Below are positions 48,125 through 57,555 of a DNA stretch of 64,000 nucleotides, piece after piece. The notes beneath the pieces were generated by a model. It saw only the letters and a program-made list of their open reading frames with translations. It was not told the origin of the DNA and made no database searches. Position 1 is the stretch's first letter, and each line of letters starts with the position of its first letter. The position numbers and the translations under genes were made by a program. Source of the DNA: Euzebya pacifica (GTDB lineage: Bacteria > Actinomycetota > Nitriliruptoria > Euzebyales > Euzebyaceae); contig NZ_CP031165.1 in NCBI RefSeq assembly GCF_003344865.1, forward strand, positions 2,423,910 to 2,487,909. The letters are read 5' to 3'.

Positions 48125-49798
48125 ATGACGAGCCCCGAGCCCGACAGCGACGACCAGCGTCAACCGACGCTGATCGACCCTGCCCGCGCGCTCACCGAAG
48201 CCCCCGTCCGGCAGGAACCACGCGGCCCCCACCTCCACCAGCCGGTCACCGCCGGCCTGGTCATCGCCGACCGCTACGAGCTGCGTGACCGCCTGGGCGT
48301 CGGGGCCACCGCTGAGGTGTGGACGGGCCTGGACCGGCAGCTGGACCGGTTGGTCGCCGTCAAGCTGCTCCTCCCGGACTGGCGAGGGCACTCCGACGCC
48401 GCCGAGCGGTTCCGGCGCGAGGGTCGCATGACCGCCAAGCTGCAGCACCACGGCATCGTGAGCGTGCTCGACGCCGGGCTCGAACCCGACGGCACGGCCT
48501 TCCATGTCATGGAACTCGTGCACGGCGAATCGCTGGCCGACGCGATCGATCGGCGAGGACGGTTCGCCCCACAGGAAGTCGTCGACCTCGGGGTCGCGGT
48601 GCTCGACGCGCTGGCGCACGCCCACGCCGCAGGGCTCGTCCACCGCGACGTCAAACCCGGCAACATCCTGCTGGACGGCCGCGACGGCACCCCCAAGCTG
48701 ACTGACTTCGGGGTGGCCAAGGTCGAGCACGGCGACCGCGACCTGACCTCCACCGGCATGATCATCGGCACCGCCGCCTACCTGGCGCCCGAGCAGGCGA
48801 CCGGCGAGCCGCTCGACGGTCGTGCCGATCAGTACGCGCTGGGCTGCGTGCTGTTCGAGTGCCTGACCGGCCAACGTGCCTTCGACGGGACCACCCCGGT
48901 ACAGATCGCTGGTGCGCGTATCGGCGTGCAGATCCGACCGTCGGACCGTGACCCGTCCGTGCCCCCGGGCCTCGACGCCGTGATCGCCCGGTCGATGGCG
49001 CCGGAACCGGCAGGACGCTTTCCCACCGCCGAGGCGATGGCGGAGGCGCTCAGGACGTCGCTCGACGAGGCGGCCGCGCACCAGGCGACGGCGGCCATGC
49101 CGTCGCTCCAGCCCGCACCCGACCAGCCGATCCCACCACAGCGGCCGGCCACCCCCGTCCCGCACCACGCCCCGGACCCGCAGCCCGCATCCGCGGCGCC
49201 GAGCACCGGTCGCCGTCGGGGTGGCCGATCCGTGCTCGCGATCGTCGCCTCGGCCGTGCTGCTGGCGGTCGCCGGGCTGCTGGCCATCGGGCTGGCCGGC
49301 GGTGACGACCCTGCGACGGGAGGCGACGAGACCGAGGACTCCGGCGGCGCAGCCAGCGGGGATCCGGTCGCCGTGGCGGGCGCGAGCGGGTTCGACCCGC
49401 AGGGCGACGGTGGCGAGCACGACGAGGACGCGGCGTTGCTGCTGGACGGCGACCCCTCCACCGCGTGGCAGACCGAGGGCTACAACTCCGCGTCGTTCGG
49501 CAACCTCAAGTCCGGGGTCGGCGTGACCCTGCAGCTGGCCGAACCCACCGACCTGTCCGCGGTCCGGCTGTTCGGGATCACGCCCGGCGTGACGGCCGAG
49601 GTCCGCGTGTCCGGCGACCGTCCGTCGTCGCTGGAGGACACCACCCTCGTCGGTACGGCCGAGGGTGGCGGTGACGTCGAGGTGGCCCTGGAGGGTGCCG
49701 ACGGCGTGGGATGGGTGACGGTCTGGATCGTCCCGCCGCTGCCCAGCGACGGTGGCCGCCATCGGGCCTCGATCGGTGAGGTACAGCTGCTCCGATAG
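48125..49798 (+). CDS. Membrane Ser/Thr protein kinase with discoidin-like extracellular domain
   Basis: The kinase domain (about 48-310) has GVGATAEV, the Lys in VAVKLLL, HRDVKPGNILL, DFGVAK, and TAAYLAPEQ in the activation segment. A Pro-rich linker leads to a membrane helix (about 366-388) and an extracellular region of about 150 residues ending in a beta-sandwich (ALLLDGDPSTAWQTEGYNS, GVTLQLAEPTDLSAVRLFG) resembling discoidin/F5-8C-type folds attached to some actinobacterial kinases. It is unlike the NTF2-like sensor of the kinase at 42699, so the two respond to different signals. The ATG lies near no strong ribosome-binding site. Confidence 0.87.
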   Translation: MTSPEPDSDDQRQPTLIDPARALTEAPVRQEPRGPHLHQPVTAGLVIADRYELRDRLGVGATAEVWTGLDRQLDRLVAVKLLLPDWRGHSDAAERFRREGRMTAKLQHHGIVSVLDAGLEPDGTAFHVMELVHGESLADAIDRRGRFAPQEVVDLGVAVLDALAHAHAAGLVHRDVKPGNILLDGRDGTPKLTDFGVAKVEHGDRDLTSTGMIIGTAAYLAPEQATGEPLDGRADQYALGCVLFECLTGQRAFDGTTPVQIAGARIGVQIRPSDRDPSVPPGLDAVIARSMAPEPAGRFPTAEAMAEALRTSLDEAAAHQATAAMPSLQPAPDQPIPPQRPATPVPHHAPDPQPASAAPSTGRRRGGRSVLAIVASAVLLAVAGLLAIGLAGGDDPATGGDETEDSGGAASGDPVAVAGASGFDPQGDGGEHDEDAALLLDGDPSTAWQTEGYNSASFGNLKSGVGVTLQLAEPTDLSAVRLFGITPGVTAEVRVSGDRPSSLEDTTLVGTAEGGGDVEVALEGADGVGWVTVWIVPPLPSDGGRHRASIGEVQLLR

Positions 49799-49823
49799 CC
49801 CTTCCGAGCGGCGTTCCGCACCA

Positions 49824-49840
49824 AATGACTCGCAGTCATT
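49824..49840. promoter_or_regulatory. Perfect palindrome upstream of subtilase gene
   Basis: AATGACT-CGC-AGTCATT has seven-base arms. It lies 109 bases before the 1916-residue subtilase gene and just upstream of an AT-rich TAGGTATAGG stretch that may be the -10 region, so it is a candidate operator. Confidence 0.55.
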
Positions 49841-49948
49841 CGGAGTTAGGTATAGGTTCACCCAACTCCACGTCCGCCCGCCGCCTCGTGGACCCCGATC
49901 CGTTCGGGACTGGCAGTCGCCGTATTCCATGCCAAGGGGAGAGCTTGT

Positions 49949-52900
49949 ATGACCCGTTTTCTGACCGTTCCGCGCTGGATCGGGGTCGCGGCCCTGATCG
50001 TTGCAATGGCGTTCGCGGGGCTGCTGGCCCCACCGGCGAACGCAGAGGGGGGTTCGGCACGAGCGTCGCTGGACGACGCCGAGGTCACACCGGCCGCCGT
50101 CGACAGCGTCCAGAGCTACGAGCGTCCTGGGGCCGTGGAGGACCTCGGACGTGGTGACGAGCCGCGCGTGTACCTGATCGAGCTGCAGGACCCCGCGGTG
50201 CCCAGCTACCGGGGCGGGAAGGACGGGCTGGCGGCCACGTCGACCAACGGCGAGAGCCAGCTGGACCGGGAGAGCCAGGCGGTGCGCGAGTACGAGGCGC
50301 ACCTCGAGGCGACGCAGGAGGACTTCGCCAACCGGATGGACCGCGCCGCGGGACGTGACGTGGAAGTGGCCTACACCTACCAGTACGCCGTCAACGGTCT
50401 GGCCGCGACCATGACGCCCGACGAGGCCCGCCGTGTCGCGCAGGACCCCGAGGTGGCGCGGATCTCCCTGGACAAGGAACGGATCCTGCAGACCGACAAC
50501 GGACCCGCCTGGTTCGGCGCCGACGACGTGTGGGGCGAGACCCCCCACCCGACCGGCAACGAGCCCTGCGTCGGCGCCTGCGGTGAGGGCATTGTCATCG
50601 GGACGATCGACACCGGTATCAGCCCGGCCAACCCCTCCTTCGCCGACGTCGGTGACGACGGCTACGACCACGAGAACCCGTTCGGGGCCGGCAACTACTT
50701 CGGTGTCTGCGACCCGGCCAACACCGAGCAGTACGACCCCGACTTCGTCTGCAACGACAAGCTGATCGGCGCCTACGGGTTCCTCGACCCGGGTGCGCCG
50801 GGCAACGCCGTCGACTACGACGGGCACGGCTCCCACACCGCCTCCACCTCCGGCGGCAACGTGCTGAACAACATCAGCGTCGACACCCCCTCCGGGCTGA
50901 CCACTCCGCCGGTCACCATCGCCGGTGTCGCCCCGCACGCCAACATCATCGCCTACACCGGTTGCTGCAGCCTCAGCGGCCTGACGGCCTCGATCGACCA
51001 GGCCATCGCCGATGGTGTCGACGTCATCAACTACTCCATCGGTTCCTCGTCGGCATCCGCGCTGTGGGACGACTTCGACAGCGTGGGCTACCTCAACGCC
51101 CGTGCCGCCGGCATCAGCGTCGTGACGTCCAACGGCAACGCCGGCCCGCTGCTGACCACCACCGGTTCGCCCGCCGACGCCCCGTGGATCACCTCCGTCG
51201 GCGCGTCGACCCACAACCGCCACAACGGTAGCTCCCTGACCAACCTGACCAGCTCCAACGGGAACCTCCCCGACATCGCTGGCAAGGCGACCGCCGCCGG
51301 CATCGGCTCGCTGCCGATCGTGCACGCCGTGGACTACGGCAACGAGCTGTGCATCGAGGGCGGCTGGGATGCCGGAACCGACCTCACCGGCCTCATCGTC
51401 ATCTGCGACCGCGGTGTCAGCGGCCGCGTGTCCAAGAGCCAGGCGGTCGCCGACGCCGGCGGCTCCGGCTTCGTGCTCATCAACGACGAGCTGAACGGTG
51501 GCTCGCTGCTGGGTGACGAGTACGTGGTGCCCGGCCTGTTCATCTCCTACGCCGACGGCCAGGCCCTGAAGGCGTGGCTGGACAACGGGGCGACCGATCA
51601 CACCGCAGCCATCTCCGGCACGGTGATCGAGATCGGTGACGAGTACGGCGACGTGCTCGCGAGCTTCTCCTCTCGTGGCCCGAACCAGGCCGTCGACGTC
51701 ATCGTCCCCGACGTGACCGCACCCGGTGTCGACATCCTCGCCGCGCTCGGCGCTGGCGCAGCGGAGAGCCCCGTCAACTACAACGACGTCGTGCACGGCT
51801 TCATCTCCGGCACCTCGATGTCCAGCCCGCACGTGGCCGGCGCGTCCGCGCTGATCCGTCAGGTCCGGCCCGACTGGACGCCGGCCGAGGTGCAGTCCGC
51901 GCTGATGACCACCGCCACCCCCACGGTCGTGACCCACGAGGGCAACGTCGCCAACCCCTACGAGCAGGGCGCGGGTCGTGCCCAGGTCGACCAGGCGGTC
52001 GACGCCGGCCTGCTGTTCGACGAGAGCATCGCCAACTATGAGGCCGCCAACCCTGCCGAGGGTGGTGACCCCAAGGCGATCAACATCCCCTCCTTCGCCA
52101 ACTCCCAGTGCCTCGCGATGTGCGAGTGGACCCGGACCGCCAACGTCCCGGTCGGCACCGGCCTGCCGACCGGCGTGACCTGGACCGCCTCCACCGTCAG
52201 CGACGACGGGCTCGTGGTCGACGTCGACCTGTCGCCGGCGACCGTGTCGCCCGGCGACACCATGACCCTCACCGTCACCGCTGACGTCAGCGGCGCGGTG
52301 TCCGGCGAGAACCACTTCTCGCGCATCACCCTGACCCCGAGCGACGCGAGCATCCCCGCGGTCACCATGCCGTTGGCCGTCGTTCCCTCCGACAGCATCC
52401 TTCCGGGCGCGGTCGAGCTGACCACCCGGCGCGATGCCGGCTCGTGGCTGGTCGAGGGCCTGCAGGGCCTCGAGATCACCGACTTCACCGGGTCGGTGTC
52501 CGGCCTCGTCGAGGCCGACACCACCGAGATGGACCTCAGCCCCGACCCCACCAACGGCGACCCCTACGACAACATCGGTGACGGGACGGTCGAGGTCATC
52601 TGGGTCGAGGTGGCGGAGGGCTCGCGCCGGCTGCTCGCCGAGATCGTCGAGTCCGTCCCGCAGGACCTCGACCTGTTCGTCGGGTTCGATGCCGACGGTG
52701 AGCTCGACGTCGACGCCGACGAAGAGGTTGCCTTCTCCGCCAGCGGGACGGCGCTGGAGTCCGTGGCCATCGAGAACCCCGAGGCCGGCAGCTGGTGGGT
52801 GCTCGTGCAGCACTGGGACGGTGATGTCGGTCCGGCCTTGGTCGACACCGCCGTCGTTCCCGCTGAGGACCTCGGCAACGCCCACGTGGAGGGTCCCGAG

Positions 52901-55699
52901 ACCAACCCGCTGGCGGAGCCGTTCGACGTCCGCGTCTTCTGGGACCTCGACGACGCCGCCCCGGGTGACCGGTTCCACGGCGTGATCGACCTGGGGACCT
53001 CGGCCACGACTCCCGACAACATCGGCTCGATCCCGGTGACGATCGTCCGGATCGAGGACGACGTCGCCAAGACGGCCGACGTCGAGACCGCAGCGCCGGG
53101 CGACACGGTGACCTACACCATCGAGGTGCAGCCCAACCTGACGCCGGAGGACCTGGAGTACGAGATCGTCGACACGATCCCGGACGGCATGACCTACGTG
53201 CCCAACTCCCTGACCGGACCGGACATGTCCTTCGACGACGTGTCCTACCGCAACGGCGTGATCACCTGGACGCCGACGGTCGAGAGTTCGCTCGGCGCGT
53301 CCGGCAGCTACGACATCACCACCAGCGCGACCGACCCGAGCTGTGTGTCGCCCCTGGGTGGTTACTTCGACCTTCGAACCGTGCCGATCATGCCGAATGC
53401 CGGAATCACCGGAGACACGAGCGTCTGGACGGTCGGTGGCGGAGCCCCCATCGACTTCCTCGGTCAGGGTTACCCCAGCCTCGGCTTCACCGATGACGGG
53501 TTCCTGGTCTTCGACTCGGCCAGCAACTACGGCGGACAGGCGTGGATCCCGCAGTCCCTGCCGGATCCCGACCTGCCGAACAACCTCCTGGCGATGCTGT
53601 GGGACGACTACGAAATCGTGTACGACCCCGCCGCAGACGACGCCGGTGTCTCCATCGCCAACCTCAACCAGGACGGTCCGGGCAGCGCCCTGCTCGTGGA
53701 CTACCGGCACCTGCCGCCGTGGTTCGGCGACGACCCAGCAGGACCGGACTTCACCGAAGCCATCACCATGCAGGTGCTGGTGTGGCGGACCGCGGTCGAC
53801 GGCCCGGGCAACCACGAGATCTTCGTCACCTTCGACGAGCTCAACTCGCTGACCAACCCGGTCACCACCGGATGGGAGAACGCCGGCGGTACCGCTGGCG
53901 GAGCCCTGTTCGACGCCGACCCCGCCACGGGCCTGACCACCGACACGGTGATCTGCTTCGACTTGGTTCCCGGTGCCGGTGTGCCGATGGCCATCAGCTA
54001 CGAGGCCACCGTCGACGACGGTGTGGCCGACACCCACCTGACCAACATCGTCGACCACGTGACCGACAACCCGGGGGCCCAGCACGCGCTGACCGCTGAC
54101 ACGGTGACCGTCGGGGCTGCTGCACCGACCACCGTGACGGTCGAGGCGACGGGCACCCCCGCAACCACGACCACACCCGGCGAGTTCACCATCACCCGTG
54201 ACGACCCGGCGTTCGACATCGTCGTCGACTACGAGGTGACCGGCACGGGCACGCCCGGTACCGACTACCGGCCCCTGGCTGGCTCGGTCGTCCTCGAGGC
54301 GGGCGAGACCACTGCAACCGTCGACGTCGACGTGATGGCGACACCCACCGCATCCAGGACAGTCGTCATGGACCTCCTGCCCGGCGCCGACTACGAGGTC
54401 GGCGACCCGTCGTCGGCCACCGTGACCATCACGGGTCGTTCCGCCGGCGGCGGCGGGGGCGGAGGGACACCGGGTGGTGTCCCGGCCGTCAGCGTCGCCG
54501 CTGCCGACGACACGTTCGTGTTCAGCCACAGCGGTGGGTCGTCGCTCGGCGCCCTCACCGTTGCCTACAGCGTCGGTGGCACCGCGATCCCCGGAGAGGA
54601 CTACACGGCCCTTTCCGGCACCGCCACGATTCCTGCGGGCACCGACATCGTGTCGGTCCCGGTCGACTTCGCCGAGGACGCGACCGACGGCGCCACGGTG
54701 GAGGTGACCGTCATCGACGGTGACGCCTACGACGTCGGGACCAGCCCGACGGCAACGCTCGTCGCCTCCGGTGTCGAACCGCCACCCGGCCCCGCACCCG
54801 AGGGCATCGTCCTCGCTGGCGAGACCCGCATCGAGACGGCGATCGCCGTGTCGATGGAGGCCTTCCCCGAGGACGACAGCGCCGACGCGGTCGTGCTGAC
54901 GAGGGCCGACGTGCCCTTCGACGCCCTGTCCGCCACCCCGCTGGCCGTCCGGCGCAACGGCCCCCTGCTGCTGACCCAGCAGGAGTCCATGCACCCCGCG
55001 ACCATGGCCGAGATCGACCGTGTGCTTCCCGACGGCGGCACCGTGTACCTCATGGGTGGCACCGCTGCCCAGTCCGAGGACGTCGAGCTCGCGCTGACGG
55101 CCGCCGGCTACGAGGTGGATCGCCTGGCAGGACCCACTCGCTTCGAGACGGGCTTGGCCGTGGCCGAGGAGATCGGTGACCCGGAGGTCGTCCTCATCGC
55201 CTCCGGTGAGCGGTTCCCCGACGCCCTGTCGGCCGGCGCCGCGGCCGGTTCGGTGGACGGCCTGGTCCTCATCACCCCCGACGGCGTCGCCCACCCGGGC
55301 GTCACCGACTACCTGGCCGCCCGGCCCGACACCCCCACCTACGCCATCGGTGGACCCGCAGCCGCGGCGTTCCCCGGCGCCACACCGATCGTTGGATCCG
55401 GCCGTGAGGCCACCGCGGTCATGGTGGCCGAGGAGTTCTTCGACGGACCCGCCCGCATCGGGCTGGCCCGCGGGGACGACTTCGCCGACGCGCTCGCCGG
55501 TGGTGTGCACTCGGCGCTGAACGGCGGTCCGGTCACCCTGACGCCCAGCACCGAGCTGGCGTCGGTGGTGCAGGACTACATCTGCGCCAACGCCGACTCC
55601 CTCGAGCAGGGCTACGTCTACGGCGGTGATGCTGCCGTCAACCCGTCGGTCGTCACCGACTTCGTGGCGGCCGTGAACGGGGAGGGCTGCCCCGCCTAG
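49949..55699 (+). CDS. Giant secreted subtilase with cell-wall-binding repeats
   Basis: The 1916-residue protein has a signal peptide (1-34), an I9-like propeptide (to about 190) and an S8 peptidase domain with catalytic Asp near 220 (IGTIDTG), His near 295 (YDGHGSHTAS) and Ser near 622 (SGTSMSSPHVAG), with a PA domain inserted at about 445-545. Then come a beta-sandwich/PPC-like region (about 700-1000), a DUF11-type repeat near 1035-1110 (TAAPGDTVTYTIEVQ), two Calx-beta repeats (about 1390-1605) and three cell-wall-binding repeat 2 units (about 1620-1916; AGETRIETAIAVS, AGPTRFETGLAVAEE). It should be a wall-attached protease or processing enzyme. A Gly-rich hinge (GGGGGGGTPGG) separates the Calx-beta repeats. 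Confidence 0.9.
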   Translation: MTRFLTVPRWIGVAALIVAMAFAGLLAPPANAEGGSARASLDDAEVTPAAVDSVQSYERPGAVEDLGRGDEPRVYLIELQDPAVPSYRGGKDGLAATSTNGESQLDRESQAVREYEAHLEATQEDFANRMDRAAGRDVEVAYTYQYAVNGLAATMTPDEARRVAQDPEVARISLDKERILQTDNGPAWFGADDVWGETPHPTGNEPCVGACGEGIVIGTIDTGISPANPSFADVGDDGYDHENPFGAGNYFGVCDPANTEQYDPDFVCNDKLIGAYGFLDPGAPGNAVDYDGHGSHTASTSGGNVLNNISVDTPSGLTTPPVTIAGVAPHANIIAYTGCCSLSGLTASIDQAIADGVDVINYSIGSSSASALWDDFDSVGYLNARAAGISVVTSNGNAGPLLTTTGSPADAPWITSVGASTHNRHNGSSLTNLTSSNGNLPDIAGKATAAGIGSLPIVHAVDYGNELCIEGGWDAGTDLTGLIVICDRGVSGRVSKSQAVADAGGSGFVLINDELNGGSLLGDEYVVPGLFISYADGQALKAWLDNGATDHTAAISGTVIEIGDEYGDVLASFSSRGPNQAVDVIVPDVTAPGVDILAALGAGAAESPVNYNDVVHGFISGTSMSSPHVAGASALIRQVRPDWTPAEVQSALMTTATPTVVTHEGNVANPYEQGAGRAQVDQAVDAGLLFDESIANYEAANPAEGGDPKAINIPSFANSQCLAMCEWTRTANVPVGTGLPTGVTWTASTVSDDGLVVDVDLSPATVSPGDTMTLTVTADVSGAVSGENHFSRITLTPSDASIPAVTMPLAVVPSDSILPGAVELTTRRDAGSWLVEGLQGLEITDFTGSVSGLVEADTTEMDLSPDPTNGDPYDNIGDGTVEVIWVEVAEGSRRLLAEIVESVPQDLDLFVGFDADGELDVDADEEVAFSASGTALESVAIENPEAGSWWVLVQHWDGDVGPALVDTAVVPAEDLGNAHVEGPETNPLAEPFDVRVFWDLDDAAPGDRFHGVIDLGTSATTPDNIGSIPVTIVRIEDDVAKTADVETAAPGDTVTYTIEVQPNLTPEDLEYEIVDTIPDGMTYVPNSLTGPDMSFDDVSYRNGVITWTPTVESSLGASGSYDITTSATDPSCVSPLGGYFDLRTVPIMPNAGITGDTSVWTVGGGAPIDFLGQGYPSLGFTDDGFLVFDSASNYGGQAWIPQSLPDPDLPNNLLAMLWDDYEIVYDPAADDAGVSIANLNQDGPGSALLVDYRHLPPWFGDDPAGPDFTEAITMQVLVWRTAVDGPGNHEIFVTFDELNSLTNPVTTGWENAGGTAGGALFDADPATGLTTDTVICFDLVPGAGVPMAISYEATVDDGVADTHLTNIVDHVTDNPGAQHALTADTVTVGAAAPTTVTVEATGTPATTTTPGEFTITRDDPAFDIVVDYEVTGTGTPGTDYRPLAGSVVLEAGETTATVDVDVMATPTASRTVVMDLLPGADYEVGDPSSATVTITGRSAGGGGGGGTPGGVPAVSVAAADDTFVFSHSGGSSLGALTVAYSVGGTAIPGEDYTALSGTATIPAGTDIVSVPVDFAEDATDGATVEVTVIDGDAYDVGTSPTATLVASGVEPPPGPAPEGIVLAGETRIETAIAVSMEAFPEDDSADAVVLTRADVPFDALSATPLAVRRNGPLLLTQQESMHPATMAEIDRVLPDGGTVYLMGGTAAQSEDVELALTAAGYEVDRLAGPTRFETGLAVAEEIGDPEVVLIASGERFPDALSAGAAAGSVDGLVLITPDGVAHPGVTDYLAARPDTPTYAIGGPAAAAFPGATPIVGSGREATAVMVAEEFFDGPARIGLARGDDFADALAGGVHSALNGGPVTLTPSTELASVVQDYICANADSLEQGYVYGGDAAVNPSVVTDFVAAVNGEGCPA

Positions 55700-55720
55700 G
55701 GGAGGCCACCCACAACCACG

Positions 55721-55751
55721 ACGGGCCCGGCGCACATCGCGCCGGGCCCGT
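55721..55751. terminator. Bidirectional terminator between convergent genes
   Basis: ACGGGCCCGGCGC-ACATC-GCGCCGGGCCCGT has a 13-base perfect stem followed by TTGCGTTGTT on the plus strand. It separates the subtilase gene from the convergent acetolactate-synthase-like gene. Confidence 0.85.
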
Positions 55752-55769
55752 TGCGTTGTTCCGTCGACG

Positions 55770-57419
55770 TCAGTGGGGGAGCAGCTGCCCCAAGCGCTTG
55801 GTCAGCTTCATGTTCTCGCTGTAGTCGATCGGCACCACGATCACCGAGGGGCGGTCGGTGATCGCGAACGCCTCCTTGAGGGCCGGCCGGAACTCGTCGG
55901 CAGACTCGATGCGGACCGCGTGGGCCCCGAAGCCCTTCGCGACCGCGACCAGGTCGTTGTGGCGCATGGTCGTGTGGCTGGTCCGGCCGAAGTGGGCCTC
56001 CTGCTTCCAGGCGATCAGGCCGTAGGAGCTGTCGTCCCACACGACGTAGGTGGGAGCGACCTCGTACTGGAAGGCCGTGTCCAGCTCCTGGATGTTCATC
56101 ATGAAGCCGCCGTCGCCCATCAGCCCGACGACCTTCTTGTCGGGGTGCACCAGCTTGGCGCCGATGGCCCCCGGCAGGGCGATGCCCATCGAGCAGAACC
56201 CGTTGGAGATGATGCAGGTGTTGGGCTCGTAGGTGGGGTAGTGGCGGGCTGTCCACATCTTGTGGGCCCCCACGTCGGAGATGAGGATGTCGTCGTCGGC
56301 CAGCTCGGCCCGGATGTCGTGCAGGGCTCGTTGCGGCTTGACCGGGAACCCGCCGTCGAGGGAGAACTCCTCCAGGATCTCGAACTCCAGCGTGCGCCGC
56401 ATCCGCTCGAGCCGGTCCCAGCCCATGTCGCGGTGGTCGTCGGTGATGGCCTCGTTCATCTGCCACAGGGCGTTGGCCAGGTCACCCACCACCTCCACCT
56501 CCGGGCGGTAGTGCGCGTCGACCTCCGACGGCTGGAAGTCGATGTGGATGATCTGCTTGTGGGGGCCGACGTTCCACTTCTCGGGGTGCCACTCGGTGAA
56601 GTCGTAACCGACGGCGATCACGCAGTCGGCATCCTCGAACGCATCGATCACGTGGTCCCGCGCGCCCAGGCCAGCCGCGAACAACGACTGGGGATGCCGG
56701 TCGGAGATCGCACCCTTGCCCATGAACGTGGTCGTCGCGTACATGCCCGTCTCGTCGACCATGCGGTTGAGCTGGGTGGACACCCGCGTCCGAATGCAGC
56801 CGTGGCCGGCGAGGATGATCGGGCGCTCGGCGCCGGCCAGCACCTCCATCGCCCGGGCGACCGCTTTCTCCTCTGCAGCGGGTCGGCGGACCTTCATCCC
56901 GGGGATGATCGGCTCGTCGTCGATGTCGACCTTGGCCACGTCCTCGGGCAGCTCGATGTGGGTGGCACCGGGGTGTTCGGCCCGGGCGATCTTGAACGCC
57001 TTGCGCGTGACCTCGGTGATGTTCTCGGCGTCCCAGATGGTCTGGCTCCACTTGGTCACGGGTTCGAACATCCGCACGACGTCCATGGCCTGGTGGGAGT
57101 CCTTGTGCAGCCGGGTCGTGGCCCCCTGCCCCGTGATCACCACCAGGGGGGAGTTGTCCATGTCGGCGTTCGCCACACCGGTCATCAGGTTGGTCGCGCC
57201 CGGCCCGAGGGTGCCCAGGCAGACGCCCGGTTCCCCGGTCATGCGCCCGTAGAGGTCGGCCATGAACGCCGCGCCCTGTTCGTGACGGCAGATGATGAAC
57301 TCGATGTCGCTGTCGAGCAACGAGATCATCACGTCGGCGTTCTCCTCGCCGGGCACGCCGAAGATGTACCGCACACCTTCCGCCTCGAGGCACTTCAGGA
57401 ACAGGTCGCTGGCCTTCAC
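55770..57419 (-). CDS. Acetolactate-synthase-like thiamine diphosphate enzyme
   Basis: The 549-residue protein has the three-domain thiamine-diphosphate fold: an N-terminal pyrimidine-binding domain with the activating Glu in CRHEQGAAFMADLYG, a middle domain (APGLGARDHVIDAF region) and a C-terminal pyrophosphate-binding domain with GDGGFMMNIQELDTAFQYEV. In the metal-binding motif the usual NN is replaced by DD (VVWDDSSYGLI). The overall sequence is closest to catabolic acetolactate synthases or acetolactate-synthase-like enzymes, without a regulatory small subunit gene nearby. The GTG start is used. The likely reaction is condensation of 2-keto acids such as pyruvate, with uncertain specificity. 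Confidence 0.82.
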   Translation of the reverse strand: MKASDLFLKCLEAEGVRYIFGVPGEENADVMISLLDSDIEFIICRHEQGAAFMADLYGRMTGEPGVCLGTLGPGATNLMTGVANADMDNSPLVVITGQGATTRLHKDSHQAMDVVRMFEPVTKWSQTIWDAENITEVTRKAFKIARAEHPGATHIELPEDVAKVDIDDEPIIPGMKVRRPAAEEKAVARAMEVLAGAERPIILAGHGCIRTRVSTQLNRMVDETGMYATTTFMGKGAISDRHPQSLFAAGLGARDHVIDAFEDADCVIAVGYDFTEWHPEKWNVGPHKQIIHIDFQPSEVDAHYRPEVEVVGDLANALWQMNEAITDDHRDMGWDRLERMRRTLEFEILEEFSLDGGFPVKPQRALHDIRAELADDDILISDVGAHKMWTARHYPTYEPNTCIISNGFCSMGIALPGAIGAKLVHPDKKVVGLMGDGGFMMNIQELDTAFQYEVAPTYVVWDDSSYGLIAWKQEAHFGRTSHTTMRHNDLVAVAKGFGAHAVRIESADEFRPALKEAFAITDRPSVIVVPIDYSENMKLTKRLGQLLPH

Positions 57420-57555
57420 GGGGACCCCTCTGGTCAGGTGTTGTGCTGTCGGCTGAGTCTCCGCCCGACCCGCCTACCGGTCAACGGTCGTCATCGGACG
57501 GTGAGGAACCCGGCACCGCCCGTCCGCAGTCACGACCGGTGCTACCGTCGAGTCG

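Noticed and set aside
47906-55735. An open frame of 2609 codons on the minus strand opposite the kinase and subtilase genes
   Set aside because: It runs antisense to two genes with clear domain structure, is composed of Gly/Val/Arg/Asp-rich sequence typical of the complementary frame of GC-rich genes, and has no signal or family resemblance.
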